Shown: positions 12,381-24,723 of the stretch, piece by piece
Numbering within the stretch: position 1 is the first letter of the stretch
How the letters are laid out: every line of letters starts with the position of its first letter
Origin: Podospora comata
Lineage: Eukaryota; Ascomycota; Sordariomycetes; Sordariales; Podosporaceae
Direction of reading: 5' to 3'
NCBI GenBank assembly: GCA_017354895.1
Contig: CP071499.1
Coordinates: forward strand, 3,596,001 to 3,660,000
DNA: 64,000 nucleotides
Notes under the pieces: model-generated
The model's database searches: none
Told to the model about the DNA's origin: nothing
What the model saw: the letters and a program-made list of their open reading frames with translations, nothing else
Program-made: the position numbers and the translations under genes

Positions 12381-13939
12381 GCCAGCTTCGTCTCGGACGG
12401 TCAATCGGGGATGTCGTCCCAAGTTATCGGACGGAGAAAAGACAAAGGCGCCATTGTTTTTGGGCGATTATTCAGGGGCAAGGACAGAGGTGTGGTGTAC
12501 TGCGTCATGGATGCCGCTTTCCCGGAATTCCATGTTACTGGCCGGTGGAGCCATGTGGAGACGGGAGGTTTTACAGCGGATTCCGGCCGAGCCCCAGCCA
12601 GGTTTGAGGCGGGACACTCCGCTGTCACGAAGTTGCTCCAGGTGGTATGTTCGAGAGGATGCGATTTTGCAGGCGAGCACAGACCAGACACCAACTATAT
12701 ATTGTCGGCCACCCTTTGTATTTTACTTGATTTCCTCTTTTCTTCTACAGCTCTCTTTGCCTTCTGGCTTAGATCAAGTGTAGTATCTGTTCTTTTCAGT
12801 TTAATATCTGAAACTGCTCCAACGGAACAGAATCTTGATTATCATAATATTTTTTTTATCTCGGCTAACTGTCCTCTGGGCGTGCCCATGACGGTTGGCC
12901 ACAGTGTCCCTGGCCTTACACTGCCTCCAGGTGATGCGAACCCTTTTTCTTTTCATTGCACTCTCGGGTCCTGCTCGAGCTGCGAGGAAGAGAGTACCTA
13001 CACCTACCTACCAGCAGTGCTTCTGGATGGCCACCACCAGGCCGACAGTGCCACGGCCTGAACACACGCCTGGCCAAGACCCGTGGAACAACAAAAAGAA
13101 CAAATCGAAGAAGGGCGATCCAAAACACGTTTCATGTTGCACTTGTGCTCTCTTGGGTCGGGTTACACCTGCAGCACACCCATTGTCACTAACCAGCCAG
13201 TTGTTCCATTCAGAAAGCTTGTCTGGTCTTGTCATCGCCAAAACCCCACCAAACAAGCTATGATCGGCAAAGCACCTCTCGTGGTGGTGGTCTCGGTGCC
13301 GGGCACGCCTGGATCAGCACGATGCCGTGTGGGCGTCGCCCGAGATGACTTCTTGCAAGCCTGCGTGCACTACGTCTTGGCTCTTGCTCGATAGAGAGAG
13401 GTCTCATCCGGCCATCCGTTGTGTGACGGGAGCCTCACAACAGTGTCGTATAAGTGTTCGCTCAAGCCCACTCCCGAGAAACAATAGAATATCGCCACAA
13501 AATTCTTCGTTGGGCAGCCTGGCCGGTTCTATTTGGAGCAGTTGCCCATTTGTCCGACCATCCTCCAGCACTGAGTTTCATGTCGGTGTAGAAGGCGAGC
13601 GGCGCGGAGGGCCATCCAACACCTCTCACCCTGCTACACCTCAGCTCTCAGCAACACTCAAGCCTTATTCACCGCAGCCTGGTTTGACCTGCTCTGCTCG
13701 CCCGCCAAACCGGGCGGCCTTGGTTGGAAAGGTGCAGACAGACAAACCTAAACCTCTGCTCCTGCTGTTTTCTCTTTTTTTCTTTTCTTCTTTTAGATTT
13801 TGTTCTTTCTCATCTTTGTCTTCTCTTTGGCTATGTGCATCGGTTCTTTACCGACATCAATCGCCACACCGACACACCTTCCGACACGCCCTCCGACGAC
13901 TCCCCGAGTCTCGCCTCTTGATAACTCGCAAGGTCAACG
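12381..13939. other. Divergent intergenic region
   Basis: About 1.56 kb between the transporter (-) and the proline-rich protein (+). ORFs present look random in composition. A T/C-rich tract at about 13760-13860 precedes the downstream gene and is probably its leader. Confidence 0.45.
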
Positions 13940-15070
13940 ATGCCAGTCTATTACACACCTCCCCCGACCCCCCCACCTGCCATCCCTTCTCCATCACCTC
14001 CGCCATCACCGCCCCTAGCCCTCCCGGACCCAGATTCCTACCCACCCTACCCGTCCTCACACTCCTCGCGCTCCCGTTCCAAGTCAACCAAATCCTCACT
14101 CTCCTCTTCTTCTTCTTCCAAGTCCAAACACAGCCACTCCTCCGACAACCACGAAGAAGGAGGCCACAAGATCCCCTACGTCTTCCTAGGCTCCATAGCC
14201 GCCGCCTCCTTCCTCGCACACAAATACTGGCCTAAAGGTTATGTCTACGGCGACAAGGAAGACTGGGAGCTGTCCAAATACGAGAGAAGGGCCAGGGAGA
14301 AATTGCAGGCCGCAAAGGCCGCCAAGAGGGGCAAGGTAAACGAGAGGGAAGTTAAGAGTTACAGTCCCCCACCACCGGCGCACGACGGCAGGGAGGCGAG
14401 AAGGGGTGGGTATGCCTATAAAGGGCCACCTCCGGTATCCCACAGGAGGGAAGTGTATGAAGAACAGGAGGAGGGGGAGGTGTACAGCAACCCCGGAAGT
14501 AGAAGAGGAAGCCTAAGAGGTGCCGCCCCCCGGGGAAGAATCGATCCGAGGGGTTACTACAACGACGACGACAGAGAGTATACCAGAGGTCTCTCCGAAT
14601 ACGCCGTCGCTCCCTCGGTCCTGCGGAGTAAGAGCCAAAGCGGGAGAGACCAATTCTACTCTGACGTTGCGCCCTCTCGGGACCAATCCCTTCCTCCCCG
14701 TCGCGCCTCCTCTGTTGCGAACGAAGAATATTACATGACACCGGCCATCGGTCCAGCGGCCAGCCGGAATAGAGATAGTCACTACCCCCCGCCACCTCCG
14801 CGAAGTTATGTTTCTGGGAGGGAGTTGAGCAGACCGAGATACCTGATTGAAGAGCCCCGAGCTGGACCGTCCTTGCTTGCCAGGCCAGAAAGCATGAGGG
14901 GTAGGGAGTTGCAGAGGAGGCCATACTATGATGAAGAGGTTGTAGCCCCGAGGGCTCCGAGAGAAGAGGTTGTATATGTGTACCGGGATGCGTCATCAGC
15001 AAGAAGCAGAAGGGCGTCTGTTGACCTGGGGGCTGGGAGGAACAGGGCATTTGACTGGGATTATCGGTGA
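13940..15070 (+). CDS. Hypothetical proline/serine/arginine-rich protein with one membrane segment
   Basis: Single-exon 376-residue protein that I do not recognise by function. It opens with a proline-rich tail (residues about 5-40) and a Ser/Arg/Lys stretch (about 41-75), then one hydrophobic helix IPYVFLGSIAAASFLAHKYW (about 79-98). Next is a charged helix with KYERRAREKLQAAKAAKRGK, followed by a long Arg/Tyr/Pro-rich disordered tail. One TM segment with a disordered tail suggests a membrane-anchored adaptor, but that is inference. The ATG follows a long CT-rich leader. It is convergent with elg1. Confidence 0.72.
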   Translation: MPVYYTPPPTPPPAIPSPSPPPSPPLALPDPDSYPPYPSSHSSRSRSKSTKSSLSSSSSSKSKHSHSSDNHEEGGHKIPYVFLGSIAAASFLAHKYWPKGYVYGDKEDWELSKYERRAREKLQAAKAAKRGKVNEREVKSYSPPPPAHDGREARRGGYAYKGPPPVSHRREVYEEQEEGEVYSNPGSRRGSLRGAAPRGRIDPRGYYNDDDREYTRGLSEYAVAPSVLRSKSQSGRDQFYSDVAPSRDQSLPPRRASSVANEEYYMTPAIGPAASRNRDSHYPPPPPRSYVSGRELSRPRYLIEEPRAGPSLLARPESMRGRELQRRPYYDEEVVAPRAPREEVVYVYRDASSARSRRASVDLGAGRNRAFDWDYR

Positions 15071-15393
15071 TGTTTCTGATTGCTGCCTGCTTCTCACGTC
15101 TCAACAGTCTAATATCTAGCTAATCATGTAGTCATTGATCATTTGCCTTTCGCGTCCATTTTACGCCATCTACTTGCTTATGCCCCCCCCTCCTCTGTTG
15201 ATCCTTTTGCGATATGATGTTTGTCTGTGCCATATAAGATGCGAATGCTTGCTAGCTAGATGTGTCCCATCCATGTCGGCTACAATCAGAAGCGTCCGCA
15301 TATACCTAATCCCCTTAAATCTGTGTTTCAAAAAATAATGTAACGTGTTGCTGAGAACTGCATGAGCATGTTCTAGAACACTCTTGGAGCTGC
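15071..15393. other. Convergent 3' intergenic region
   Basis: Short AT-richer spacer between two stop codons facing each other. Nothing else is seen. Confidence 0.5.
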
Positions 15394-18300
15394 TCATACT
15401 TCACCTGCCGTGTCCTCCTCATCTACAACAATTTTCTGGACTTTGGGCTTTCTACCCCGTTTCCCCACGGCCTTCTTCGGCTTGACTGGAGATGCTTCGG
15501 GAGATGTCCCTTCCCCGGCAGAGCTCTTCATCGGACTCCTCTTCAACGGACTTGGCGGAATTGGAAGCTCGTCAAGATCCAGCCCGGGGTTCCACCCTTT
15601 CCCGCCTGTCCTGGCTACCAAATAAGGGTTCAACTCGGCTTTAAACCACCTCTCACCCCGTTTGTTGCTCCTCGATCCACCCTCCAGTGCAGACAAAGCA
15701 GCTCTTGTCGTCCGCATCCGCTTCGTGCCTTGAGTTCCTTTCCCGCCTTCGCTAAGAAGACTGCTCATCTTCAGTCTCTGCTTCTGGAGGGATTGCTCAT
15801 AGGCCACAATGCCACGGACATATGGGGCCACGTCGAGGACGATGAGTTTCAGCGTTCTGTCAAACACAGATGGGTCGAGATAGGATGCCGGGATGGCGGA
15901 GGACGACTCTGGGGTTGCGATATTGTCAAAGGCAAACGCAAAGTCCATGCGCGTGATAGCCATCGATCCTGGTGTGGGAGAAGTGAAGCTCGTTTGAAGA
16001 CACTGAACCGCTTGTGATTCGGTTAGAGGGCAAAACTCGTCGGCCGACTGATCCTGTAGCGCCTCTATCCTTTTTTTGAGAGAGGCCTTGCCAAGAGACT
16101 TGATCGTCAATGGCAAGGAAGTTACGAGGGAGTCATAGTGAGTGGTACATGGCGAATCAAGATGAGAAAGCCCCTGGACAAAGTCGCCCTGGGCCTTTTC
16201 GGAGAGCCCGGGCAGTGTGGCATCCAATGTCTCCTGTACAAGCGGTTAGCAAAAAAGGGAAGACTGCAAAAATTGGTGCCGCTTACCTCTTTGTGCGTGG
16301 CGAATGACCCCAGTGAGCAAATGTCAGCCACGCTCAAGGCCTCTGTCATCTCACCAAAGGCCTCAAGAGCACCAAGCCGCCCAGCGGGGGTTGCGCTGAC
16401 GGGATTGATCTTTTCCGCCCAAGTACCAAGACGAAGCGTGTCCTCCCAGTTCCCGAGATCAACGCCCCAGCTCTCCCAAGCTTGCTCAACAAGTTCCTCC
16501 TCTGCCTGCAGGGGTGTTGTCTTGTCACTGACAATGCTGTCCCTCGCCAACAGGTTCATGCCTGGCTGGTAGGTGCCCTCACTGACGACCCGAACTACCT
16601 CCTGGTTCTCGTCAAGGTCCACCCCTTTTGGCCAGCGAGGATAAAACCAGTCAAACCCTCCTCTGCGATCACCAACTCCCATCTGACACCAGTACTGGAG
16701 GTCCATTGTGGCCGCACGGATGTCGCAATCTCGTGAGTCGTAGAGTGTCTCGACAGCCTGGCGGGCAAGCGCATGACCCTCATTTGCTGCAATAAGAATG
16801 AGACGGTCAATGGCAAGATCTCTCGGGGGTGGGCTGAGCCGGAAGATGCCATGCATCCTCAAGGTGTGTAAAGGAACCAGAGTCTCATCATTGCACGTAA
16901 TGATGAAGGGGCGTCGGGATTGTGTGATAAGGTCAACCACTGTTGACCAAAACTGCTTGTCCTCATCATAAAGAACATCAACCTCCTCCAGCAGAATCAA
17001 GGACTGCCTTTGGCTTCTAGAAGAACCCTTCTTGACATCTGTTGGTGCTGCTGTCTCGCCTGACGCGACTGTTGATGATTTTGGTTTTGCAGCCACCACC
17101 GGATTTGGTTTGAAGAATGAAGCCATGGTAGACTGCTTGCCCGACTTTATATCGGCTGCAGTTTCGTCCTCACCCGTGGCGTCATTGTTGTCTCCCGGGG
17201 TGCTGGACTCATGCTGCCGGACATGATGATTTCTGGTCATGTCACCAATCTTGGCGAGCACGTCCTTGCCAGCTCGTCTCGTGCTGGAATTGATCTCAAA
17301 GATTTCAAAGTTCAGCTCATTTGCAACTGCATGAACCATGGTCGTTTTGCCACAGCCCGGGGGACCGCTGATGATAAGTGTATTGGCCATCTTTTCGCCC
17401 TTGCCCAAACTCAGAGACCGGATGACCGTCTTTCTCAAGATGCCCCTGGCGCCACTAGCGGTCCAGTCTGCTTCGTCGCCAGAGAAGTCATCCAGCCTAT
17501 AGTCCTCGTTGTCACTAGAGACGATGAACCCGTCGAGCCTTCTGCGTCGCTTCTTCTTCCCATGCTTCGCCTTGGACTGTGGACTGACTTTGTCATCTTT
17601 TGACCCTGTGTCAACCGACTGAACCACCAGTGCTTGCAGCCATTCCTTCAGGAGAAAAGCCTCTTGGCCAGGCTGGAGAACCTCGGCAGCGCATGTGGGG
17701 GCGTACTTTTGGACCCAATTGGCCGTCTCACACTGGGACTGGTCGAATGCAGAAAGAGAGGAAGAGATTGACGCAAAAAGAAGGGAGAGCTGAGCTGGTG
17801 GCTGAGCTTTTCCGCCCGTGTCTTCAGTAAAGAGTGTACGCTGAGTCCCCTTCTTGCCTGGTGCAGATGTCTGGAAAGTTTTGAGCTCCGGAAGGATACG
17901 TGCCTGAAGCTTACTTCCACTCTCAAAATGTTTCTGAGGAAGCCGCAGCTCCGGAGGAGGAGGGACGACTACATCCGTATTGATATTGCGAATGTCTTTG
18001 ACAAGGGATTCTATGTTCAAGGTCATGGCTGTGAGGGTCAACACTGACTCAGCAAGGGGCACCTTGACAGAAAGGCCCTTTGACTTCCGAGCTGCCAATG
18101 AACACAGATTGCCCTCTGCCACCTGGGTTTCTGGTCTTCCGATCGCCTCAGGCTCGTCCTCGTCGCCTCGAATATGCACCATTCCCTGCCACGGCCATGC
18201 TGGCTGCTTGGCCCCCGGGAATTTGAGGCCCAGGTTCTTGACGCCGAACTGAGGTAGAGGGGCTTTGTGCACCTGCGCGGTCCGTGGCTTTTTAGGGGAG

Positions 18301-19226
18301 AAAGGCGTTGAGCCGAATATTTTTGACTTGGTCTTGGTAGGCCGGGGCGAGGTCGGTTCACTGGGCTTGACATCTTCGGGTACCGCCTCCTGCTTTTTTG
18401 CCTTGCCGAGAAAGAATGGATGTGTCGATTTGGATGATGTTGGAGCTGCTGTCTTTGGAGCCGTGGGGTATGTCTTCTCCGTGCCAGATGCCTGCGGGGG
18501 TTCAGATTCAACTGCCGGCTGTGCAGGTGTGGCTGACAGTATAGAATTGATGCGCGTGCCGATTCGAGCCCGAGTTTCCATGTCTGTTCCATATTTGATG
18601 CACACTACCATTGCCTTTGGCTTCCTGCCACGTTTCTTGGGGGCCTGGTTTTCACCCGCCGCAACAGTTCCCTGCACAGTTGGTGTCGCCTTGGGTACTG
18701 GGGGAGGGCCGATTGTTCCAGTCTTGGGATCAAAAAGCAAGAGTTTTTTGGGCTTCAGTGCAGTTGGTCCTGGCGCTGAGAATTCCGTTGAAGCGGCAGT
18801 GCTGGAGGTATCGTTACTGCTTGGTTGCGTTGCAGACGAACCCTCATGCTTACCCACAAGCTCTGGCGTATCTGTTGGACATGGGTCGCTTTGCTTGACT
18901 TTGGTGAAGAGACTGGCAATGATACTAGCCCCAGAGACCCTCGCCCGTTTGTTTGCCTTTTGTTTCTGCGGCTCCTCGGCTTCCAGTGCGTCACTGCTGT
19001 TCACATTGCGTCTCTTTTTGCCGCCACTTTCGAGGGCCTGATTCACCGCCGTATCATCTTCTGTTTTACTGCTGTCCTTCGCGGTGATCGGAGTCGATAT
19101 AGGGGAGGGCTCGGCAGCCTCACTTTCGAGGGCATGCGGGGTCATTCGGTTTGGTGTGAAGAAAGGGTGTAGGGGTCGGTGAGCCGGAGTTGCAACCATG
19201 ACTGCTGGAGATGCAGTCTCGGCCAT
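15394..19226 (-). CDS. elg1: Elg1/ATAD5-like AAA+ ATPase, PCNA-unloading clamp factor
   Basis: Predicted large subunit of the Elg1-RFC complex, which unloads PCNA behind replication forks. The 1259-residue protein has a long disordered N-terminus with two HPFF motifs (about residues 20 and 260), then an AAA+ module: Walker A GPPGCGKT near residue 618 followed by FEIFEINSSTRRAGKDVL, and Walker B SLILLEEVDVLYDED near 735-749. DIRAATMDLQYW is the family's sensor/lid region. The spacing and EEVDVxxDED motif match ATAD5/Elg1 rather than Rfc1 or Ctf18. A canonical PIP-box-like motif QSTMASFF lies at residues 698-705, inside an insertion between Walker A and B. One intron (16234-16286, 53 bp) lies in the C-terminal part; the exons sum to a multiple of three. 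The start is the first ATG. It is divergent from utp8. Confidence 0.9.
16234..16286 (-). other. Intron of elg1
   Basis: GTAAGC donor, GCTAAC branch and GTACAG acceptor. Joins ATHKE to ETLDATLPGL in frame. Confidence 0.9.
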
Positions 19227-19912
19227 GGTATGAACCCTTGAATTTTTCACGGTCAGTCAAGGCCTATAGGCAATGTTCAAGCTTCGAACGGGAGGGCAAA
19301 ATACCACAGCGTCGTCGCTCAGAGCAAAGGGAAGAGAGACAGCAGAGAAGAGTCGTCTGGGGGTATCATGCTGTGAAGACAAGAAAATGATGCATGTGAA
19401 TACTCTTCGAGAGGTAAGTAACTGATGATTTTCAACCAAGACGGGACGGGAGAGAGCAGGAAGTCGAGGTGGAATCGGCGATAGGTAAAAGCAGTAAAAT
19501 TGATGCTGGGAGAAAGTTACCAAGACGAGATCCTGCTTGACAGTTGAGACCCGAAGTCGCGTCCAACTCAACTTCCACTATAACCAGTGCCTGGAGAACG
19601 CGTTCTGGCGTCTCTCTCCAGCGTGTTTGGCGCTAGCACGGGCCTGGCTAGGCCAGAGCTGAAGGGTCCACTTACATCATAAGTGGGTCTATTTTTGCTG
19701 GGCGGGACAGGAATTCCAGTCCGGAGCTGGATCAAGTATTTACCGGGAATTCGAGAGCCCCGCTAAAAAGTTTATGGACCCACCTTTCTTTCACAGTGGA
19801 GCATTGCCTTTTTTTCTGTTTGGCAGAGCTTCGCATTTGACTGGTGATGGCTTCGAATTGAGCGACTCTCTGCGACCAACTCGAGGCGACGCAGCCAACC
19901 CCTCTCTCCAGA
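19227..19912. other. Shared divergent promoter region of elg1 and utp8
   Basis: 686 bp between two divergent start codons. No ORF is supported. It could coordinate a replication factor and a ribosome-biogenesis factor, but no specific site was identified. Confidence 0.45.
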
Positions 19913-22703
19913 ATGGTGTCCAAACTACAGATACACACTCCCTATGTGTTGACCACCCTTGCCGCCCCCTTTGCCGACTCCCAGGGCACCGGTCGCCATG
20001 TTGCAGGCGAGGTTTTTGGACAGAAGCAAGGACTCAAGCGCAAGAAACGGTCAGAGCTTGCCGTGGCCATTGACGGTGTCGCTGTCACTATCTACGATGT
20101 CAGACACCTTTGCCAACACCTCTAGACTACATGTATGCTGACTTCAAGTCCAGGTTCTCTCCTCCCAGCAGGTCATATCTCACGATGTCTCGACAGAATC
20201 AGTCTTCACATGCCCCCCCTACTCGCTCAGATGGAGACCGTCTTCCGGGAAGAGCGCTTCTCGATACACATATGTTTCAGCTACCACGTCCAAGGAGAAG
20301 CAGATCAAACTGTTCAAGGAGGAAATTTCTACGTCCCAGGCCACAGCAGTGTCAAGCTTGTCGCATACGCCTCGAACCAAGACACCCATCGTCCATCTTT
20401 GCGCCGGCGCAGCTCATACTTCTCCACACTCGGTACCGGGCGATGAGCTCCCAAACCACGAAATAATTGCCGTGGCTTCCGAAGGCACCATCATTGGCCT
20501 TGATGGGGAAACGCTTGACGAGAAGTGGTCAACTGCGCCTACCGTGCTTGTTCAAGGGCTTGCTTCTGGTTCGGGATCGCATCTTCAGGTTGACTTTGTC
20601 CAGGCCACCACCGCGGCTGATGTTGTCGATGGCCTGTTTGGTGGTAAGAACGAGCTGTTTGGCGTTTTCAAGGAAAATGTGAGCCGCGATGGGTTCAATC
20701 CGGATATCCTCCTCATCATCACGTCGTCCAAAACGCCCGAGAACGTCGCCCAGCAAAACCTGCACGTTCTTGCTCTTCCGTCGGGGAGACAGGCGCAGTC
20801 GATCTTTGTCACTCGACTCCCAAGTTTCCCGGCTTCGACCGAATATCAGCTTGATGCGAGATCCGGCACACTGCAGACCTTGGCCAACGGGCTACTCTCC
20901 AGTTACACCTTCAGCTCCGGCAGTCCGCGCCTTGAGACTAAGCTACAGATCCCCGGCATGAGCTCGTTTCTTCGAATCTCCAAGACGTCTGTCCTCGCCG
21001 CTACGCCCGAGTCCTTTTCCATCTACAACCCCATCTTTCGCTCTCTCCAAGCTGCCACCCCTGCCAACTCCGAAGGTGATTGTCAACTCATTTCCTACTT
21101 TGGCGCCCGGGAAATTGCGGTTGGCTTGCACGGATCAAGCCTCATTGCCGTACAGGTTGAGGCGCCCAAGAACCGCAACACGAAGCGTCGTGCAGAGGGG
21201 CTATTGACGGATGCGATTCGCCGCGGATTACCTCGTGAACAATCCGAAACAAAACGAGCTCGTGCGGAGCACCATTCTTCAGCAGTTCTCGAACAAGCCC
21301 TGCCCGGCGTGCTATCTGAAACCATGTCTGCTGAATGGAGAAATGGCGTGGCCAACGCGGAGGAGCTTCTTGCCGCCGAAGATTTGCGTGCCTGGGAAGA
21401 GTTCCTTGCCAGTATTTTCAAAGTTCAAACCAAGCCGATCGAAGCTCAGGAAGCTGGTTCTGCTGCTACAAATGGCATCGTCGCCAGTCCTCAGCTACCA
21501 GAATGGATCTGGCCCTCTTCCAGAGCCGAATATGCGCATGTCGACAGGCGCTGGATATTTTACGCCATCAGCAAAGTGTTTGCGTGGAATCAGCCGGCTG
21601 CCGACTCGGAGGAACCTAGATTGTCTTGCCCACTTGCGGCGAGCAGTGTTCTTAACTATCTGGTAGATGCTGGCCACTTGTCCACCTCCAATGTCAAATC
21701 AGCCTTCAAGGATGAGACGTGCGAGTTGGACAATGTCGACGATATTATTGGAGCGGAGCTGCCCCCCCTTCTTGCTCAAGTCGACCCCACGATGGCGTTA
21801 CTCCTTGAGTACTTGTCAGGAACTCAGCTTGGCCCCACAGAGCTTGTTTCCGCTGTCAAGTTGCTTCTCCACAGCCTGGACGTGGATGAAACCCCGTCCA
21901 GTCCGGAACAGAAACGTCTGAAGGGCGTCGCCGAAAAGAGTGCTGATGAGGATAATGACGCCATCAAGATGGAACTCGACAAGGCTGAAGAGGAACTCCA
22001 GATCACCGAGGTACATCTGAGTGGGCACCGTTTCCGTGGACTCGGTGTGGCATTTAGCAAGTTGGCTGCTTGCCCAGCAGTGAGCACTGTCCAGAGCCTT
22101 CGGCGTCTGTTCAAGCCCGAGCAGATCATCGGGCTACTTAATGTGTTGCGGGCCGAACTCATCAAAGATGGCTGGACGTCGGATTATCGGGAGGAAATCG
22201 AGGCGCCCCCAGACGGAAGCCTGCAGCTCATCGCGGATCTCATGACCAGATGCATAGACGCGGTCGGCCTGGGCGGTTGGATGGCGTTTGACGGTGTGCT
22301 CGCCAACTCGGCCAGCCACGAAGATGCGGCTGACTACTTTGGGCGGTTCAATCACGAAATCGACTCCGCCTTGCAAGGCATTCACGACGCTATCTATCTG
22401 CAGAGCATGCTGGCCGAGGCCACCAGGTACGCAAAGAGGGCCCGTCGGGCGCTTTTGGACGCCGGCAAGGGAATGCCCACAACGGTGCAGTTCACAGAGC
22501 AGCTGCCGGTAGGGCTCAAGACAGATGCCAGGATATCTACGGAAAGGATCAGGTCGGGCGGAGAAATTGTCCAGCGCAGCAGCCGAGATATTGGCCAGGC
22601 CATCAGCCGGAGGAGGGCCGTTTACTCGGTGCAGCGGATACCGGAGGAGCTGTTGTTGGGCGTGAGGGGATCACGCGAAACAGTTGTGCAGGAAGCCAAG
22701 TAA
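19913..22703 (+). CDS. utp8: Utp8-like nucleolar protein (t-UTP subcomplex of the SSU processome)
   Basis: Predicted nucleolar factor for early pre-18S rRNA processing and rDNA transcription coupling, 911 residues. The N-terminus has the fungal Utp8 beta-propeller look: KRKKRSELAVAIDGVAVTIY, then FTCPPYSLRW, then a Gly/Ser/Thr-rich strand repeat. A helical C-terminal half follows (for example RFRGLGVAFSKLAACP, about residues 680-700). The main reading frame has no ATG at its beginning; a 55 bp intron at 20099-20153 (GTCAGA donor, CTGAC branch, TCCAG acceptor) joins a 62-codon first exon (ATG 19913) to it in phase 0. The donor is weak, but it is the only GT before the first in-frame stop of exon 1. 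The family call rests on motif resemblance; Utp8 diverges fast, so homology search would help. Confidence 0.8.
20099..20153 (+). other. Intron of utp8 with weak donor
   Basis: GTCAGA donor, CTGAC branch and GTCCAG acceptor, 55 bp. It is the only arrangement that connects the ATG exon with the long frame. Confidence 0.7.
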
Positions 22704-24723
22704 TTAGAAGTGAGAATGTCTTGGACCTTGTGTCCTACAAGTTCAGATACCCAAATGTTAATGGTTGTGTAACAAGTCAAGCTCGACACGGCCTTTCTTC
22801 CTTGCATCTCTACGGTACATGGTGTGTGACAACTGATGACCTCGCCCGGTCTCTCTACTGACACCGAAGCGGTACATACAAGAACGTCACCGAAGGAGGG
22901 ATCTTAGCCTCATGGTACGATGTACGATCGGGGACCTCATCTGCCAGTGTGAGACTAGAGAGAAATGTTGCCCCGAAGATGCGAAAACACCCAGCTCAAA
23001 CAGCACCGTATGCCACGTATCTCTTGCCTTTCTGCTGCAACTGTCCTCCGGTCGTGAGAGGGACCGATTTGCCTCGAGGCTCGAGTTGTTCGTTAACGTG
23101 GTTCCACCAGCTCGCCCAGGAGCGTCAATCTTGGCTTCAGAGAAAAAAGTGTCAAAAGAGCCGCCTTGGTCTTGGTTCTAGTTCGTTCCTGAGAGACCAG
23201 TAGAATGCGGGGAGGAGTCGGCGTCATCTCGGTTTTAGGCCTGCTGTCCTTGTCCATCGTGACTGGACCTGCCTTTACAATTCCCCAGCACAGCCCAAGC
23301 TCCAACGGTTCGGCGTTTCCAGAACAGGCAGTGTCTCGGTCTTCATTTGGGTGTCATAGGTACCTTGGCGGATATCTTGACAACGGGACTTTGAGAGCTT
23401 TTCACCACGTAAAAGCAGACAGCAAACAGGACCCCCAGCATGTATAGAGATGTAAATATCTTGGTGATCTTTGTTTCAAAAACGGCATGCTAAAAGCTTG
23501 ACTTTTGGTAGGTTTGCAATGTCTTGCATCTCGGTCGCATGTTTGCGGCCCTGGTCACCCATGCTTGGCAGCTCCCACATGGAATATTGGCCACAGTGGC
23601 GCAGCCTGCAACCCCACTAAAGCGGTTGGACGTCATCGCCGAGTTTCTCCTTTATCCCTTTCCAGCTCTCGTTATTGGCCAGCCCTGTCCTATCAGACAA
23701 GAGACGTCACCTTAAAGCTCGTGTCTCGTGTCTCTCCTACCCACCACACCACCTCTGATCTCGCCGGCAGATTCGCAAGGTCGTCCGGAACTTCCAAGCC
23801 TTCCAACCTGGAAACTGGAAAATGAAAACTGCAAGCCATGCTCTGACACCTGCGTTTTCAACGAGACCACCTCAAAGTTACACTCGCCTACTGGTGATGT
23901 GACAAGATTCTGACGCACCCAGCCTTGGGCGACTGTGTTCACTGGGTGGACAACATGTATTTGCAGACGGCTAGTTGCTGCTTAATATCGCCCCGGGCGA
24001 AAGAGGCGACTTGCAACCATATGCTCGTGATGCTATACTCCACGCCGCATTCTGATACCGACCTACGTGTTAGGATGATAGCCTCAACGAGAACCGAATT
24101 GCTTGGTCACCCTCGGGCATGCTAACATTGGAACGTTTGGGCAGCAGTAGTGTTGATTTCTCTGCTGCGTACCGCTGCTAGTGCCGCGATTCGATGACAT
24201 ATTTGTATCTGGTTCCAGAAAGCACCCCTCCCACATGCTCGTTGGATGATCACTCGCGCCTCATTCGTCAGCAAACAACGGGGCGGGCACCCAGCGAAGG
24301 AACAGACGCCCCAGGCCATGATGGCCTCTGCTTAGCACCTCCGGGCCATCTCCTTATCCGTTACACAGCCCGCTCCATTGGTTCCTCAGATCAGTCTCTC
24401 TTTACTCATCTCTTCCACTTGCAGCAGCCCAATCATCTCGACTGTGCTTGCTTCCACCATTCCAGCCTGAGCATCTTGCTGTCAAACACATCGAGTGCCT
24501 AAAAGCTCTCCAGCTCCCCAGCTCCCACCATTCCCGCCTCTCATCCGTACTCAAGACACATCACCAAGCTTTTCGAGATTCCCCGAGACCAAAAACAAAG
24601 ACCTGTCTTTTCTGGACCAAAAAGCCTCCACGACCCCTTCCAGAGGGGTGTTGATCTTGTCAAGAACAGTAGACCCCAAGCTGGCATTTCTTTTTTTGGG
24701 CTTCCCAACCCAACCCTACCTCG
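22704..24723. other. Intergenic region, about 2 kb, no supported gene
   Basis: Contains the utp8 3' UTR and the leader of the next gene. One short ORF, 23205-23447 (+, 80 codons), begins with a hydrophobic signal-peptide-like stretch but has random-looking downstream composition. I do not call it a gene. Confidence 0.4.

Noticed and set aside
13327-14235. 302-codon plus ORF before the proline-rich protein
   Set aside because: Composition changes to a shadow of the leader and of the real 13940 frame; no domain.
23205-23447. Possible small secreted protein of 80 residues
   Set aside because: Only a signal-like start; a single internal Cys and random composition after it, with no promoter or intron support.
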